This document shows, piece by piece, positions 1 through 12,182 of a DNA stretch of 64,000 nucleotides. Within the stretch, counting starts at the first letter, position 1. The number at the start of each line of letters is the position of its first letter. Origin of the DNA: Symbiodinium kawagutii. Its lineage: Eukaryota > Sar > Dinophyceae > Suessiales > Symbiodiniaceae. The notes under the pieces are model-generated. The model searched no databases, was not told where the DNA came from, and saw only the letters and a program-made list of their open reading frames with translations. Location: assembly GCA_009767595.1 (NCBI GenBank), contig VSDK01027838.1, positions 226,181 to 290,180 of the forward strand, read 5' to 3'. The translations under genes were made by a program, and so were the position numbers.

Positions 1-1081
1 CGACTAAGTAAGCTTGTGGCTTATTGCTTCACAATGACAGGTTCTGAAATTCTTCATTTCAGCTTTGCATACACACTTCCTTTCTTGGGGCAGATGGAAT
101 TTTAATTTAAGCTGTCCAAATTTCCAACCCAAAGTAGGGCCAACATGGGTCTATCACAGTCGTGCATTTGGATATCTAGATTCTTAGGGGTCTCGTTTTG
201 ACCACGGATACTGCCAGATGCCGGTCAAGCCATCATGGGTCTGATGTCAGCCGACTATGATTTGGCGGTCATCAGCACATGCGAATCAGGAGCTGTTTTC
301 ATATGTAGCATGTATATGTTGAGTGGCATAGAGGTGCCACGTTTTTTTAAAACATAATGGCCCTAGCAGAACTGACAATGCTCACATATACCAACAGATA
401 GACTTGTCATTCATATACTTCACACTCACGCAACACGCTTGTGCAGTTGAGCATCCAGCCGTTTCAAGCAGACATGAGCCGCGACCTTGCATCGCTAACC
501 ACAATCATCAGGAGATGGGTCTTCGACCAATAGGCATCAACAGTCATCAATCTACAAAGAACTGCTATCATTTTCATGACCGTCCCTCATCACCGGTTCG
601 ATCACCATGACTGCCACCTTCGATTGTGAAGGCATCAGGCCTTCTCCCCTGTACTGGTAGGTTTAGCCTTGCCTTCCAAGGCGTTGGTCAATGCTCCCAG
701 GAAGAACTGGGTCAGTTGGTCAGCTCCCCGGGCTTGGTACTTGCTGTTAGAGTAAGTGCTGTACCCACGAAAAAAAGGAACGGTGTATATAGAAAGAGAG
801 TTGCGAACATGCATGTGTATTACTTAGTTATTTTGTATGTCCACCTTTTATACCTATATATGCGTACAGAAGGTACATGCATAGATGGACATCGACGCAA
901 ATACACACACACACACATCCATGTCGCATCCATGTAGATATGGGTTAAAACCCCGTACCCCTGGTTCCCATCATTAACCATTGTTTTCTCTATTGTTGTT
1001 GCTTAATATTGCTGGTTAATATTGACCCATAGCCATGTGTATGTGCTTCCATAGTTTCTGACCTTGGTGACGTGGTGGCAG
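1..1081. other. No supported gene; intron or intergenic DNA
   Basis: I see no exon with convincing splice sites here. The stretch holds a short CA run near 903-916 and, at about 937-1036, a family-3 inverted-repeat element described separately. The open frames at 404-610 and 626-937 have no coding-like composition and no splice support. Confidence 0.4.
937..1036. mobile_element. Family-3 small inverted-repeat element, degenerate copy
   Basis: The left end reads ATATGGGTTAAAACCCCGTA and the right end TTGACCCATAGCCAT. Apart from decay at the left end these match the inverted ends of the copies at 45024, 48965 and 53658. The internal words GTACCCCTGGTTCCC and TTGTTTTCTCTATT are also shared with the 45024 copy. 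No target duplication is evident. About 100 bp, non-coding. Confidence 0.5.
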
Positions 1082-1242
1082 GACTTCTACATGACAGCTG
1101 TAGCACCATCGATCTTCCGACCGACCCAGCACTTCCAGCTCGATTCTGGCAGCCAAAGCTCGCTGCTGTGCCGGTCCAAGAGCGCCGTCACGTGCGACAA
1201 AGCTCTGGGTTGGCCGGGGCGATGGTGCGGGCATTGTGGTTA
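1082..1242 (+). CDS. Exon with aspartic-protease-like D-S-G-S motif
   Basis: An open frame of 53 codons follows a GGTGGCAG acceptor and ends at a GTAAGG donor. The translation starts DFYMTAVAPSIFRPTQHFQL and continues DSGSQSSLL. A hydrophobic-D-[ST]-G-[ST] motif preceded by Q-x-F is the active-site signature of pepsin-like (A1) aspartic proteases. Only one half of such an enzyme would lie here and the second catalytic motif was not found, so the family call is tentative. The frame on the opposite strand is a shadow without splice sites. Real exon: fairly likely. Protease: uncertain. Confidence 0.45.
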
Positions 1243-1278
1243 GTAAGGGTCAGCAAAAGGTAAGAATTGCTACTGATG

Positions 1279-1360
1279 ATGAATGATGAATGATGATTTG
1301 ATGATGATGATAATAATGATGATGATGACGATGATGATGATGATGAATGATGAATGCTGA

Positions 1361-1412
<52 letters not shown>

Positions 1413-1424
1413 ATGATGATGAAA
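1279..1424. repeat. (TGA)n / (GATGAT)n microsatellite
   Basis: An imperfect trinucleotide run of TGA/GAT units with interruptions such as TGAATGATG. On the other strand it reads as poly-histidine and poly-serine, which explains the spurious histidine-rich frame there. It follows the exon ending at 1242, so it is probably intronic. Confidence 0.9.
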
Positions 1425-2712
1425 AATGGTTGGTTGGTTCAGGTATGGTTGTGGTGGCTGGTGAATAGCTTCCCACAAACTTGGAATGTCTCAGAACAGT
1501 TTGCATTCTGAGCGGGATTGCACCTTGCTTTTTTGTTGTAGAAAGCCAGGCAATTGCGGGGCAAAGGACGAGCCAGGCAAACTACAATTACAAAACACAA
1601 TTTGAAAACAATTTGGTTGTACTTTGCAGTTTTGCTGATATCAGACACCTGATTGTCAACTATCAGCATGAAAAGAGTTCAAAGATGTGGGGTCAGACTT
1701 ACTCGAGAGTGACTCTTGTTGCATTTTGAATGACCCAGCAACATGCAGCATAGCATGTGCCGTTTTTTTTCCCTCGCAGTGATGATAAAATCCGCAGGTC
1801 GTGACCATAAACCACCAGCATCAAATGTTATGTTGATTCGGCGTGCCTGTCTGAAAAGTACTGAATCGAGTAACGTTCATTGTTCTTCAGCAACAATAGA
1901 ATATGTTAGTATCTGACCAGTAATTGAAACAGCTATCGTTAAACTGGTGGTCTATATGGTGGTTTCTCAACATAGGGTCCCCTTTCGCCGCTGAAACTTG
2001 TTGGTCGGTGAATAGGCTGCAAACTTTCAAGCGAGTTGATTCGATCAACAAATCATAGGTCATTAAAGCAAGGGGGTTGATTATGGTTAGAATTTTCCTT
2101 AGTTGTAATAGTTAGGATTATCTTCAAAATTTAACATCATAAGTCATAAGCTTGTCCAGCCAATTCCATGATTAATCATCCATGATGGACCATAATCATC
2201 CACAATATAGTACAATGATAATATAGCATACATCATAATCTATCATAAAATCATCCGAGTTGCCAATCCACTCAACAACCGAGGCCCTGTGAGTCGTCAT
2301 CAAACATGGTGATTGTTCAGCATAATTTGGGAAGGTGTCACCAATGATGAATGGTCGCCATAGAAATGGCCAAAGGTGGTAACACCAACAATAGTCACCA
2401 ACCCTATTGGTGGTGTCACCAACGATTAATGGCAATCATTACCGATGGTAGTGCTTGGTCAAAGAACGACGACGGTTGCAGTTGGTCCAGTCGGGAAATT
2501 TTTCAGTGGCCATTTTCGCTACAGGCAGTTGCTAGTCTTGGGTGTGAACAGTTCGGCAGTTCTTACAGGTTAAGGGTTTATCCATCATTCACCATACCAT
2601 TGCAAACATCATTCATCATTATGATTCATTATCATGTAATATGAGCGTTATTCACCGCTATTAACCACTAGACTAGTTAGCCATGGCTTGCCACCACCGT
2701 AACCACTAGAAG

Positions 2713-2777
2713 CAAAATCCCAGTGCGCTTCGACCTGTCAACTCTGCAGGGTCGGGTCATCGTCTTGCTACCTGACG
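2713..2777 (+). CDS. Short exon, unknown protein
   Basis: The frame reads KIPVRFDLSTLQGRVIVLLP and then D, and ends at a GTGATC donor. Acceptor choices are CTAGAAG before 2713 or CCCAG before 2724; the first gives the right phase to follow the exon ending at 1242. The alternating hydrophobic pattern looks like beta strands. I do not recognise the protein. Confidence 0.4.
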
Positions 2778-5700
2778 GTGATCGCGTGACTCGGTGATGC
2801 CCATCTGCCAATGTCGAAAGAAATCAGGGGCCACTGGGGATGATATCATGAAGGTTAGCACTGGGAATGATGGCAAATATGATCACATATGTTAGCTTAC
2901 TATCGTGACTGAGAGCTTCCTCAAATGGACAATAGCATGCTGGATGATGGGCGAATGATCGTCGATGAGTCAGTTCAGTGAACTTTCAGTCAGCTTCCAA
3001 CCCTAGCTGGGATGCCTCGGGCGATGCTGACTGTTGCCAGGCCTGTAAAGCTGGCAACATGATGTTCAAACAATACGAGTGTTGCTTGTGTGGATGATAA
3101 GTCATGGAGAGGGTAAGAGCAAAGAACTTGATATGTATTGAATATATCAAAAACATGAGTTGCTAATAGGCAGATCAATCTAGCGGTTGACAGTCGGCAA
3201 TGGCGAACAACACTTGTTTGACTATGCTTCAACATGATAATAGAACTAGCGGTAACGCAATGAAATATTCGCAGCTATTCATCAAGGGGAAGGACAACCA
3301 ATAACATCCAACAACTAACACTCATCACTACTGCTGGCATATCGCCCATGTGGGCGCCCCAACATCTCCCCAGCATTTTTGATAGAGAAATATCAGCCAT
3401 TGAGGTAAGTCCGCACGGTCCAACTGTGGTGTGCTTCACCCACCTTCTTACAGTAGGTTATGTACCATGGGTATCTCCCAGTTTTAATCCCACCTGCCTT
3501 TGCAAGTAGCAACCCTCAACCGCTGCTTTGTTTTCGGTGAAGTGATATTCATCTCGTTGCCGACGAATGCTGGATGGAGTTTTGTTGACCAGGTTCCGAA
3601 GCATACCCTGCGTCAGTGACCAAGCTAGAAGCACATTTCAATAGCTGATAACATCCAATAGTGGGGGATCACAGAAAACAGTGGGGTTTACCAACGATGT
3701 GGTTGCCTCCATAACAAGGGGGATACCCTGGAACCATCCAAAATTGACGACTTTTCGCATGGAAGACCAATGAAGACCAAGAATGCGTCCCGCATGATAA
3801 TTTTCTAAATCTAGTTTTGGAGGTGTCAACAAATCATTTAAAATCTACGAAAAGAAATGGGGTTCCAGTAGACATCCCAATAAAGTTTGTATTTCCTTTT
3901 GGTGATCCATTTTGCAAGAGATCACCTGAAGAGTCCATTTGCTTTTTGTCACTTGGGAGGCCGCAAAGGATCACCCCCCCCCAAACACACACACACACAT
4001 GCAGATGGGTTTGTTCATAGAATCCTTGAAAAGGGGTGCAGGGAGACTTATTAAGAGCCTTAGCAGCCCCATATGAGCTACAAAATGTCTATATGATATC
4101 TGCTGATATATGTATATCTATGTATATTTTGCAAATCCGCCAGCACACACACACATACTGTATGTATATATATATATATGACAAACATACATATTTTTAA
4201 GTAAAATACACATGTTCCCAATGTTCCCTCAGCAGCATGAAATGACACAACATTGAGCCAGGTATGCTTCAAGACAAATCTCAGCCTTTCCCGTTCCTCT
4301 GCAGGTAGCTTTGAGGGCAGATAATGTGAAACTGAAATTCTGAAGCGCAGATCTTGCGAGCCTGCGACCAGTGAAGAGCCTGCTAGCCTGCTCCCGGGGG
4401 TAGAAAGGTTCACCGACATGTGACATGATTTTCTGAGGGATAAAGCAATGGTTGGCATCTAAGGGTAATACAACCCATTGTTTATCCAATGGTTGGGTTG
4501 CAATGATTCATGATGTGTTCAATGACAGGCATGGAAAAACAACCAACTATACTGGCAATAGTAATGATGAACTCATGGGTAGATCCAGCTGCAACAATTT
4601 TGCCGGCTCAACAAATTTGTAGCTGGTGATTTACCATCACAGGGGGGTCATTGACATGGATCTCCCATGCGCAAAAACGGCATTTTTGTACTGCTTAAGA
4701 ATGGCTGATTGGGGAAATCAACTTAAGTACTGCTTAATTAATACTGTTAAGTACTTCTCAATACTGGTCATCATCAAGCATTTGCAAAATACTGGCCGTT
4801 TGCCAAACATTTTCCAAGCGTGAAAAACGCATCCCGATCATGGCAATTGTGACACGTGAGGTGGGACTCGCGCGTCCGGTGGTTTTGCCAAGTGCAACGC
4901 TTGGGACATGTTAGCACTTTGCAGGTGATGCATAGATATTTGGGTGATCCAGGTGATACATCGAATCTATGTCCAAGATGCTGAAGTATCACATGCGAAG
5001 TCATGTTTGAAATGAAAAACAAGCATGAAAAAAGCTGACACTGCACTACCATCCGTTTGTGTATCCCTGTATCCCCAATGGACTATACCACTCCACCAGG
5101 TCTTCCGCCGATTCGCCCGGCCTTGCAGCTTCGAGATATCAAACGGGCCTGCTTTGAATGCACAAGAAAGCCGCGGACGTGGCAAGGGGGGGACCTCCCA
5201 GCGACAATGGAATCGTGCTGAACCAAGTCATGTTCATGATACTTCTTGAGAGCTTATGATAAAGCAAGAGTACGCCAAGTCATTTTTTTTCATTGACCCA
5301 GTAGACTCACATGTGAGCTTACTTCTTTTGCTCTAGTGGAGATGAGCACAGAATGCATTTTTGGACGTGCCCTTAACTAGCACCGTAGGTCCACAAAGGG
5401 TAGCACCGTCCCACACCGGTCAGCATGCGACAGTGACCAGCACCCAATGCGTAGATGGGAAATGCTGCCTTGAAGCAGCACTTCGTGACTTTGCTGGAGA
5501 CAAATGCTCAACTTCTTTTCAAGGTGCCATAGTTCAAAGTGAGCGCATAGCTGGTGGAAGGGAGGGACTAAGGATCCAGGGGTATCCCTTATCCCTTTGA
5601 GGAGCTAACGAGCTACCAGGAGTGGTGCAATGGTTGATATGCAATATGGGCATCCGACAAACATATCAGATGAAGAGATCAATGGTTGGAACCTGCCTTG

Positions 5701-6045
5701 AACTTTGGTGAGGTCCACAAAACCTTCACAACGGATAGGGGGACCACCCAGTTTTGCTCATGTCAATTGCGTGAATTTGATGATATTGTCCGCAACTCAT
5801 ATGTTGTACTTGCAATATACTATGTATACATACATTTGTTTACATATACACAATATGTGCATATACGCACGCACACATACACAGGAATGGATACATACAT
5901 GTGTACACATGCATGTGTATATATATATATACAGTATATATGTAGATATATGTGCCTTATATATTTGCATGCCCACAGGTCATGATTCTCAATCAAAGCC
6001 TGTTGATTAATGACAAGCTCCTGGTTGGTTGATGATTTCCTGCAG
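2778..6045. other. Stretch without a firmly supported gene
   Basis: Mostly intron-like sequence with CA and TA microsatellites (around 3985-4000, 4143-4182, 5875-5945). Two weak exon candidates were seen: 3482-3536 after a CTCCCAG acceptor with a GTGAAG donor, and 5134-5187 after TTGCAG. Neither could be fixed in frame, so they are not listed as exons. Confidence 0.4.
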
Positions 6046-6141
6046 CTTCACAGAGCACACAGTGCTGCACGCCCGAACATCATCAATCAGCAGCGGGCTT
6101 GGGAGCTGTGGAGCTGGGTGATCCTGTCGCAGCTGCACAGG
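6046..6141 (+). CDS. Exon, tryptophan-rich, unknown protein
   Basis: A clean 32-codon exon: acceptor TTTCCTGCAG, donor GTTGAT after CACAGG, phase 0 at both ends. The translation contains AARPNIINQQRAWELWSWVI followed by LSQLHR. The R-P then W-x-x-W arrangement vaguely recalls the RP-WW motif of VPS13 amino-terminal regions. However, the exon lies upstream of the chorein-like start at 8255, which is the wrong order, so I leave it unassigned. Confidence 0.5.
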
Positions 6142-8254
6142 GTTGATCACCGCCTATTGGTTGAATAGTTCGAAGATGTTCGAAGATGACAGGGATTGAA
6201 TAGCTTGCTATTGGAGTTGAATGATTGATGATTTCTTGGGGATTGATCATTTCTCAGGGAATGGCTTGCTCTTTTCGAGTGCAACAGAAGACCTATTGTC
6301 ACCTTGCCCGTTACCGTTTCAGTTTCTATACGTCGATTGACTGATCGATCATTGATTTTGGTGTTGTGCTATCTGGTATCCATGAAGATCCGGATCACAA
6401 AAAGAATGCCTGTCCAGTAGCTATCACATGAGATTTGCAAATTTGGATATATTGGGTGTCGTTGTCGCTGTTTCCTTTTTGACACCCATTGGAGAAGACA
6501 CATGCTGGGAAATGTTCATGGTGAGTGGTTTGCCTTGTCGATAGCAGATGAGCCGATGCCTGGGTAAAAGGTAATATGTGCGGGACTGAGATTAGCAAAC
6601 GATATGCAACCAGTGAGTGACATAAGGGGATGCACTAAGTAACGTCCAGCAATGTCAGTTTCGCATGGAGAAATGAAGACGCAGATGCAATTAAGCAATG
6701 ATTGTGGTAAGATGCTTGCTTGCTGGCCAGGATTCTTACCCCTGAATTCTTGTCAGTTGCATCCTTACCTTAGAAGCTTACTTCGCATCTTCAGTTATCC
6801 TTATCCCAAGTTTAGCCTCTCAATTACTCCCAACTAGAATAGTAGTAATTTAGATATCCCAACTTATTAAAACGCATCTTTAGTTCGTTTTGATATCACT
6901 TAGTCATCCTTATCCTTTACTTGACTTCTTTAGTTCGTTTTTCTTCGTTGCTCACGTGGGGGTGGACAGAACCTGGACAGGCCTCTACAAGAACCAAGCT
7001 GGGGGTACCCGAAGCAGCAAACAGAACCAGTTAGAAAATCAAACGGTGGACTTTCCAAGGAAGGGCATACAGTATGGCGTGGGATATAATACATGTATAT
7101 ATACTCTTATTGTCTCTTATTATTAGTCAAATATGTCCACACCTATTTTTAATCACGATTGATTCAGTCCTACCGGTGGGATATGCTCTTGTTATTATAT
7201 AGATAATTGGTTTTATTGGATGGATATATCCCTATGAAACTCCCTACTACTGGTGGGATATACCTCTATTATTTGGATATGTTCCAATCAACCCCTTGAT
7301 TCGCCCCTGTCATTCGCCAAGCATATTCACCATTCTTTAGAGATCTTAAGACTTAATAAGTTATCATTCTCAATATTGACCATTTGATTCACCATCATTA
7401 ACACCATTGACATATGTCAATAAATCAATAACAATGCACAATGATTATACAACAATCATTGGCTATCATTAGCATCACCAACTATGAGCCATCATCAGCT
7501 AGTGGCCATCAACGCTATTGACACTATTGAACAATCATTCATTCGCCGTTGCCACGCAATTGCTGAAAAACATATGCATGTATTACCATGCATTACCATC
7601 AACCATTGCTATTAAGCATGGTTGTCCATCATGAGACATTTTTCTTAACCATCTACTTAACCGTTATCGAAACATCATACAAGCACGACTTGATTTATCA
7701 TGATATATCCATTGTTGTATCCATTTTTGGCCTTCATTAAGCATCACTGACATAAGGCATCTAAGCATATCAACCATATTCAACCGGCTGTATCATCACA
7801 TGAGCCATTATACCTAGACTTGTTGGTTGTTATCCCTATTATTGGCATTTATTGGCCATCATTATTTGCTTTTATTATCCATGCTTAGGCCACTATACAT
7901 AACAACTAACTATTGTAAGTTATGATCACTATCAACTATCACTCACCATGAGTTGATACATAGCCGTTACTTTGGCCATTACTTACTACAACCATTCCTC
8001 GCCATCGTCAATCATCACCACTAACCATTGATAGCCATCCATCGGCTAAAAACATGATCTTTTACCAACCGTTCTCAACCATCATTTATGAACATCATGG
8101 TCATTCTCAGTCAGTTTTCGCCACGAAAAACCGAGACACAAATTCAAGCATCAACATCCACAGGGCCCCTGACTGCCTTAACCATGTGGAACCACCAGCG
8201 CCGGGCCTGGCCGGGCCCCAGGGGCGGAGGGCTCACCCCACCACGGCCCAACAG
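6142..8254. other. Intron or intergenic sequence rich in CCATCA-type words
   Basis: No exon found. The region is AT-rich and, from about 7270 to 8110, full of dispersed AACCATCA/CATCATTA words like those that build the tandem array at 21.1-23.5 kb. The frame at 6890-7126 has no splice support. Confidence 0.4.
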
Positions 8255-8332
8255 GACCTGCCGGACGTAGCGAAGCTCCTGGAGCTCTCAGTGTTGGGGG
8301 CCTCGGTGACGTTGCAACACCTGGAGATCCAG
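8255..8332 (+). CDS. Chorein-N (VPS13-like) exon 1 of those visible
   Basis: A 26-codon exon, acceptor CCCAACAG, phase 0. It contains LELSVLGASVTLQHLEIQ, which fits the start of the chorein amino-terminal domain (usually Q-L-x-[LI]-x-[LIV]-[LW]-x-G-x-V-x-L-x-N-L-x-[IL]-K). Joined directly to the exon at 9480 it continues with the family's E-x-A-L-x-x-L motif. That join needs a GA donor at 8333. VPS13-family proteins carry lipids between membranes at contact sites. The first residues of the domain, including the initiator methionine, should lie in an exon further upstream that I could not find. Confidence 0.5.
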
Positions 8333-8767
8333 GAGATCCGTCACCGAGGGTCGCGGTCACCGGGGATCAGCTGGCACGGTGAAGGGGTTAGCTGCAGCTG
8401 GAAGTTGATGGAAGTGACTTGCGAAGCTGATGGATATGTGGGATGAAGTTGAATGGAGGTTGATGATGGTTTGTGGATGGATACATCATGGTTACATGTT
8501 TTGGTTGATGATGATGATGTTTGATGATCATGAATGATGGTGGTTGATCAACAATAGTCGAGGGTAGATGGGGGGTCATAGCAACGACCAATGTGAAGCT
8601 GCTCAGCTGCTAAAAGTGCGGCCCCGTAGATGGGCCCCGTAGATGCCAACGAAGCGACCCATGGTTCAGGATGGTTATTAACGTTGTGCCCAAGTAAGGG
8701 TAAACTGATAGATGTACGTAATTGTATGTACATTAACATTTGCATAGACACATGTATCTATTTGTAT

Positions 8768-8816
8768 TATATACATATATGTATCTATATATATATATAT
8801 ATATGTGTGTGTGTAC
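8768..8816. repeat. TA/TG dinucleotide run
   Basis: ATATAT alternation passing into TGTGTG, one of several short TA/CA microsatellites in introns of this window (others near 4155, 5915, 11095 and 25105). Confidence 0.8.
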
Positions 8817-9479
8817 GATTGTGTACGTATATATTTTGGTACATGTAGTCCATGGTACGCATGGTAGATACAACTACGCTTCAATGGCTTCTGATGAAAA
8901 AACACTTGCAACTGATGGGCACCATGGCGCCATTGGTGGCTTGCACCCTTGACCGCGGGACTGATCTTCGGCGACACAGGGGTGGCAATTGGCCGAGCTT
9001 CGCTCAAGGTTGCTGCTCTTTTTGTTTCTGTTGCTGCTAGTTTTTGTTTCTGTTTTTATTGATGGCTGTTTTCCCGTAGTATGAACTACCATTAGGCGCT
9101 ATCACCGGCCGTTTGCAATGGTTATATAATTATTTCATTTGCAAACATTATGAACCAATACTCATCAACAACAATCATTGGAATCAAAAAGCATCATGAA
9201 CCATGACGAACCACGATTGGCTGTTATTGTCGACTATCAGGCATCATTTTTCGTCATTGTCATTCATTCACCATTCTCCTCACCGGGCATTGTCAACCAT
9301 CATTAGCCATTATTGACTATGATCAAGATATCAACCATCAATCATCATCATTAAGGGTCAAATATACATTATCAATCATCAAAAATATTGATATTAATAT
9401 TAATAATCATCATCAATAATCACCACTCATCAGTCACCAGTCGTTGGTTCACCCATCACCTGCTGGACGCCACATCCAG

Positions 9480-9560
9480 GAGCAGGTGCTGGAGCACCTG
9501 GGCCTCTTCGTGCCCTTCGAAATCGATGCAGCGCGCCTGGAGGAGGCGAGCAACGTGCCG
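9480..9560 (+). CDS. Chorein-N (VPS13-like) exon
   Basis: 27 codons, acceptor CACATCCAG, donor GTGGGT, phase 0 at both ends. The translation starts EQVLEHLGLFVPFEIDAARL. This matches the chorein pattern E-x-A-L-x-x-L-x-[LV]-P-[FV]-x-[IV]-x-x-x-x-[IL] that follows the L-x-N-L-x-I-K motif supplied by the exon at 8255-8332. Together the two give a continuous VPS13-like amino terminus. Codon third positions are GC-rich compared with the flanks. Confidence 0.55.
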
Positions 9561-9999
9561 GTGGGTCGTCAGCCATGGTGGGAAACCGGAGAACCAATCA
9601 GGGTGGTTCATGATGGTTGGATGTTACAGCCATGGTGGATGATCATAATCAATGTTAAGCAATCAATAGTGGATGACTTTTTTTGGTTGGGAGAAAATGA
9701 TGGTTAACATTGATGAACCATGGTGGATATTGGCTGGTCGTTGTGCTGGCTTAAGCGTGTTGAATCATTTTGGTTGAGAATGGTCACATGATAGGGAGGA
9801 TTAGTTTTGGGTCCCAATTGTGTCTAAAGGTCGTTCATTACCTTCCTTGCATTTTCGCATATACAAACAAATATAATGTATATAATACGCAAATGCATTG
9901 TACACATGCATACAGACGTATATACATGAACATCTATTTGCACACAACTACGCAGGCACAATTTTGTATACATGAATGTATTATGCCTCTTATCCCCAG

Positions 10000-10113
10000 A
10001 TTTACTTCCACTCTTTGAACGCCTTGCAATGGATGCTTGCTCTGAAGGTGGAACTAAGACTGAGCGGCTTGCAGCTCCAGATCTGTGCACGCCGCTTCCT
10101 TTTACGATGTCGC
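10000..10113 (+). CDS. Chorein-N (VPS13-like) exon
   Basis: 38 codons, acceptor TTATCCCCAG, strong donor GTAAGA, phase 0 at both ends, so it follows the exon at 9480-9560 without a frame break. The middle reads ALKVELRLSGLQLQICARRF, alternating hydrophobic residues like the beta strands after the chorein start (the stretch ending in V-x-G-[VL]-x-L). This supports a lipid-transfer groove protein of the VPS13 type. Confidence 0.55.
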
Positions 10114-10731
10114 GTAAGAGATTGGGCATCTCAACTGCAGACCGGAGACCAATCAGCCAACCAACCAACAGGGGACCACCAGTCACCCAATGCATATGGG
10201 CATGAGTCCATGGTTGGCTGCCTCACGCCCAGAAATCAGGTATTGGTTGACAGCCATAAATTGTCGACTGAGCAATCATGAATATTCATTGACTAGGTAC
10301 TACTCCCCATCATTTACTAGCAACCGTATGCATTAGTCGGCAATACTTGGCCAGTACTCACCATCACCATCGGGTTGTACTGCAACCAGTGTCAAGCATC
10401 ACGGACCCTCAACATTATTACTGGAAAGTATATTGCAGTCATCATCAACCATCATAAACATTCAGCATCAGCTTGATTTCTGGCAGTATTGCAACGATTG
10501 TTGACTGACGTCAGCCATCAACATGATTACTTCGTCCATTATCCACAATGCGTAAGAGGGACGTTGTTGCTTTGCAATATTGACACCATTGTTGTAACCC
10601 ACCCCGAGCTTTGGAGGTGACTCTTTGGCAATGTTGTGACCACTCCATCCGTTGTTAGCCATTGTTCATCATTGGCCACCATTGACCATCGTTAATCATC
10701 ATTAAGCATGAAGTACTGTACCCATTTGTAT

Positions 10732-10809
10732 CTGGTTGGTGGTTCCAAACATCATTGACAAATGGTTGGTTGACTAATATTTTGAATAGGGGTTGAAACC
10801 ACCAACCAG
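10732..10809. mobile_element. Family-2 small inverted-repeat element with 4-bp target duplication
   Basis: The ends are CTGGTTGGTGGTTCCAAACA and, inverted, GGTTGAAACCACCAACCAG. Flanking GTAT is duplicated (10728-10731 and 10810-10813). 78 bp, non-coding, in an intron. Related copies lie at 12079, 24083, 27318 and 52535. Confidence 0.7.
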
Positions 10810-11504
10810 GTATCCATATCACATCATTCTCTAGACAAAAGACGCGGGTTTTCTGTTGCGCGGCACCATGGGGCACCCCTGTTCACACTCTGCAGCTTGG
10901 AATTCCACACTTGTTCGTCTTGGGGCACCGTGGAAGACTTCCATAGGCCCCTCATTCATGTCTGAAAAATGCTATTTTCTTGGGAGTTGAAAGCAAAGGG
11001 GTCGGTAGAGGTTCAATGAGGTTCATGGTTTATAAATTAGTAGTGGATATACGTTGATTGCTTGGTTTGTCTTTCAGTAACATGATATATGCTTTGTATA
11101 TATGTATATATATACATACATGCATGCGCATGCAGTGATCCGAAGTCGGTTGGAATTGTTACTGTATCCAATTCCCGCCGGAAGTTCCAATCTAGAGGTG
11201 CTTGATGGGCACTCACTAAAGGATACCTGCGTTTTCTGTGTTCATACTGGAGGGGGACATAGTGGGACTATGTACTTCTAACTTGGGCCAAGATCGCCTC
11301 TCTTCTGATATTTGCAGAGTGAACAATACGCTCTAACCGGCTCGGTTGTGACGGCGCACTCCTCTCAGGAAACCTAGATTGAACAATGCAACATGAAAAC
11401 AACATGGCTTTAAAGCAATTTTATGTCACAAGCATTAATCTCCGTCATTGTAGCCACGAAACTAAATTCATAAGCCTCCATTCCCATCATCAATCATGCC
11501 TCAG

Positions 11505-11590
11505 CCCGGACCGGTGCTGAGGATAAAGCTGCGCGAGACATCCAATCAGCGACGCTTGCCTTGAAGAGCTGCATTCTGATTTGTCAGCTA
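11505..11590 (+). CDS. Exon of the VPS13-like gene region, unknown segment
   Basis: 28 codons after acceptor GCCTCAG, donor GTATGA after CAGCTA. The translation RTGAEDKAARDIQSATLALK is helix-like and is followed by SCILICQL. It lies between chorein-like exons. The two leading bases do not fit the phase of the exon ending at 10113, so an intervening exon is probably missing. Confidence 0.45.
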
Positions 11591-12078
11591 GTATGAAGAG
11601 TTTTGACACTGTGAATAATTGCTAGTAATGTGAAGAAGAGTTGGGTGAAGGGCAATATGTGATCAATCAACTGGCTAGTATCATTCAGTCACAACTATAC
11701 TTCATGTTAACAAACGTGAAATTAATAGTTGCAGATCAGAAACCATTGCGGATGGTGTTTCACGATGAAGAAGCATTAATATGGACCAACCATAGTGATT
11801 GACAACCCACAAGGAAAGATACTCACGGAGTAGCCAACAGCATGACGTGCAGCTTGACACCAACTGGCGAGGAGTCAAAGTCAAAACTATATGCTGTATA
11901 ACTGAGAGACCTGTGTAACAGTGTAAAGACTAAACGAAAACTGGCTTGAATAATAGTGGAGACAACCTGCAACCAGCAGACGGTCGACCCATTCAGACTG
12001 TCAGACTGAGATGGTGATTATATTGTTGAGATAATGGACATGCATGGACTATCCGTCAAGGACTCCGAAAATATATAG

Positions 12079-12178
12079 CTGGCTGGTGGTTTCAAGAACA
12101 AAATATTTTCCCTACTTATTGTTTTAACAACTGGTTGGTTGACTAATCTTTTTCGTAGGGGTTGAAGCCACCGACCAG
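12079..12178. mobile_element. Family-2 small inverted-repeat element with 4-bp target duplication
   Basis: CTGGCTGGTGGTTTC at the left and GGTTGAAGCCACCGACCAG at the right are inverted repeats of each other. The flanks carry the duplication ATAG (12075-12078 and 12179-12182). Exactly 100 bp. The internal ACTGGTTGGTTGACTAAT is shared with the copy at 10732. Confidence 0.75.
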
Positions 12179-12182
12179 ATAG

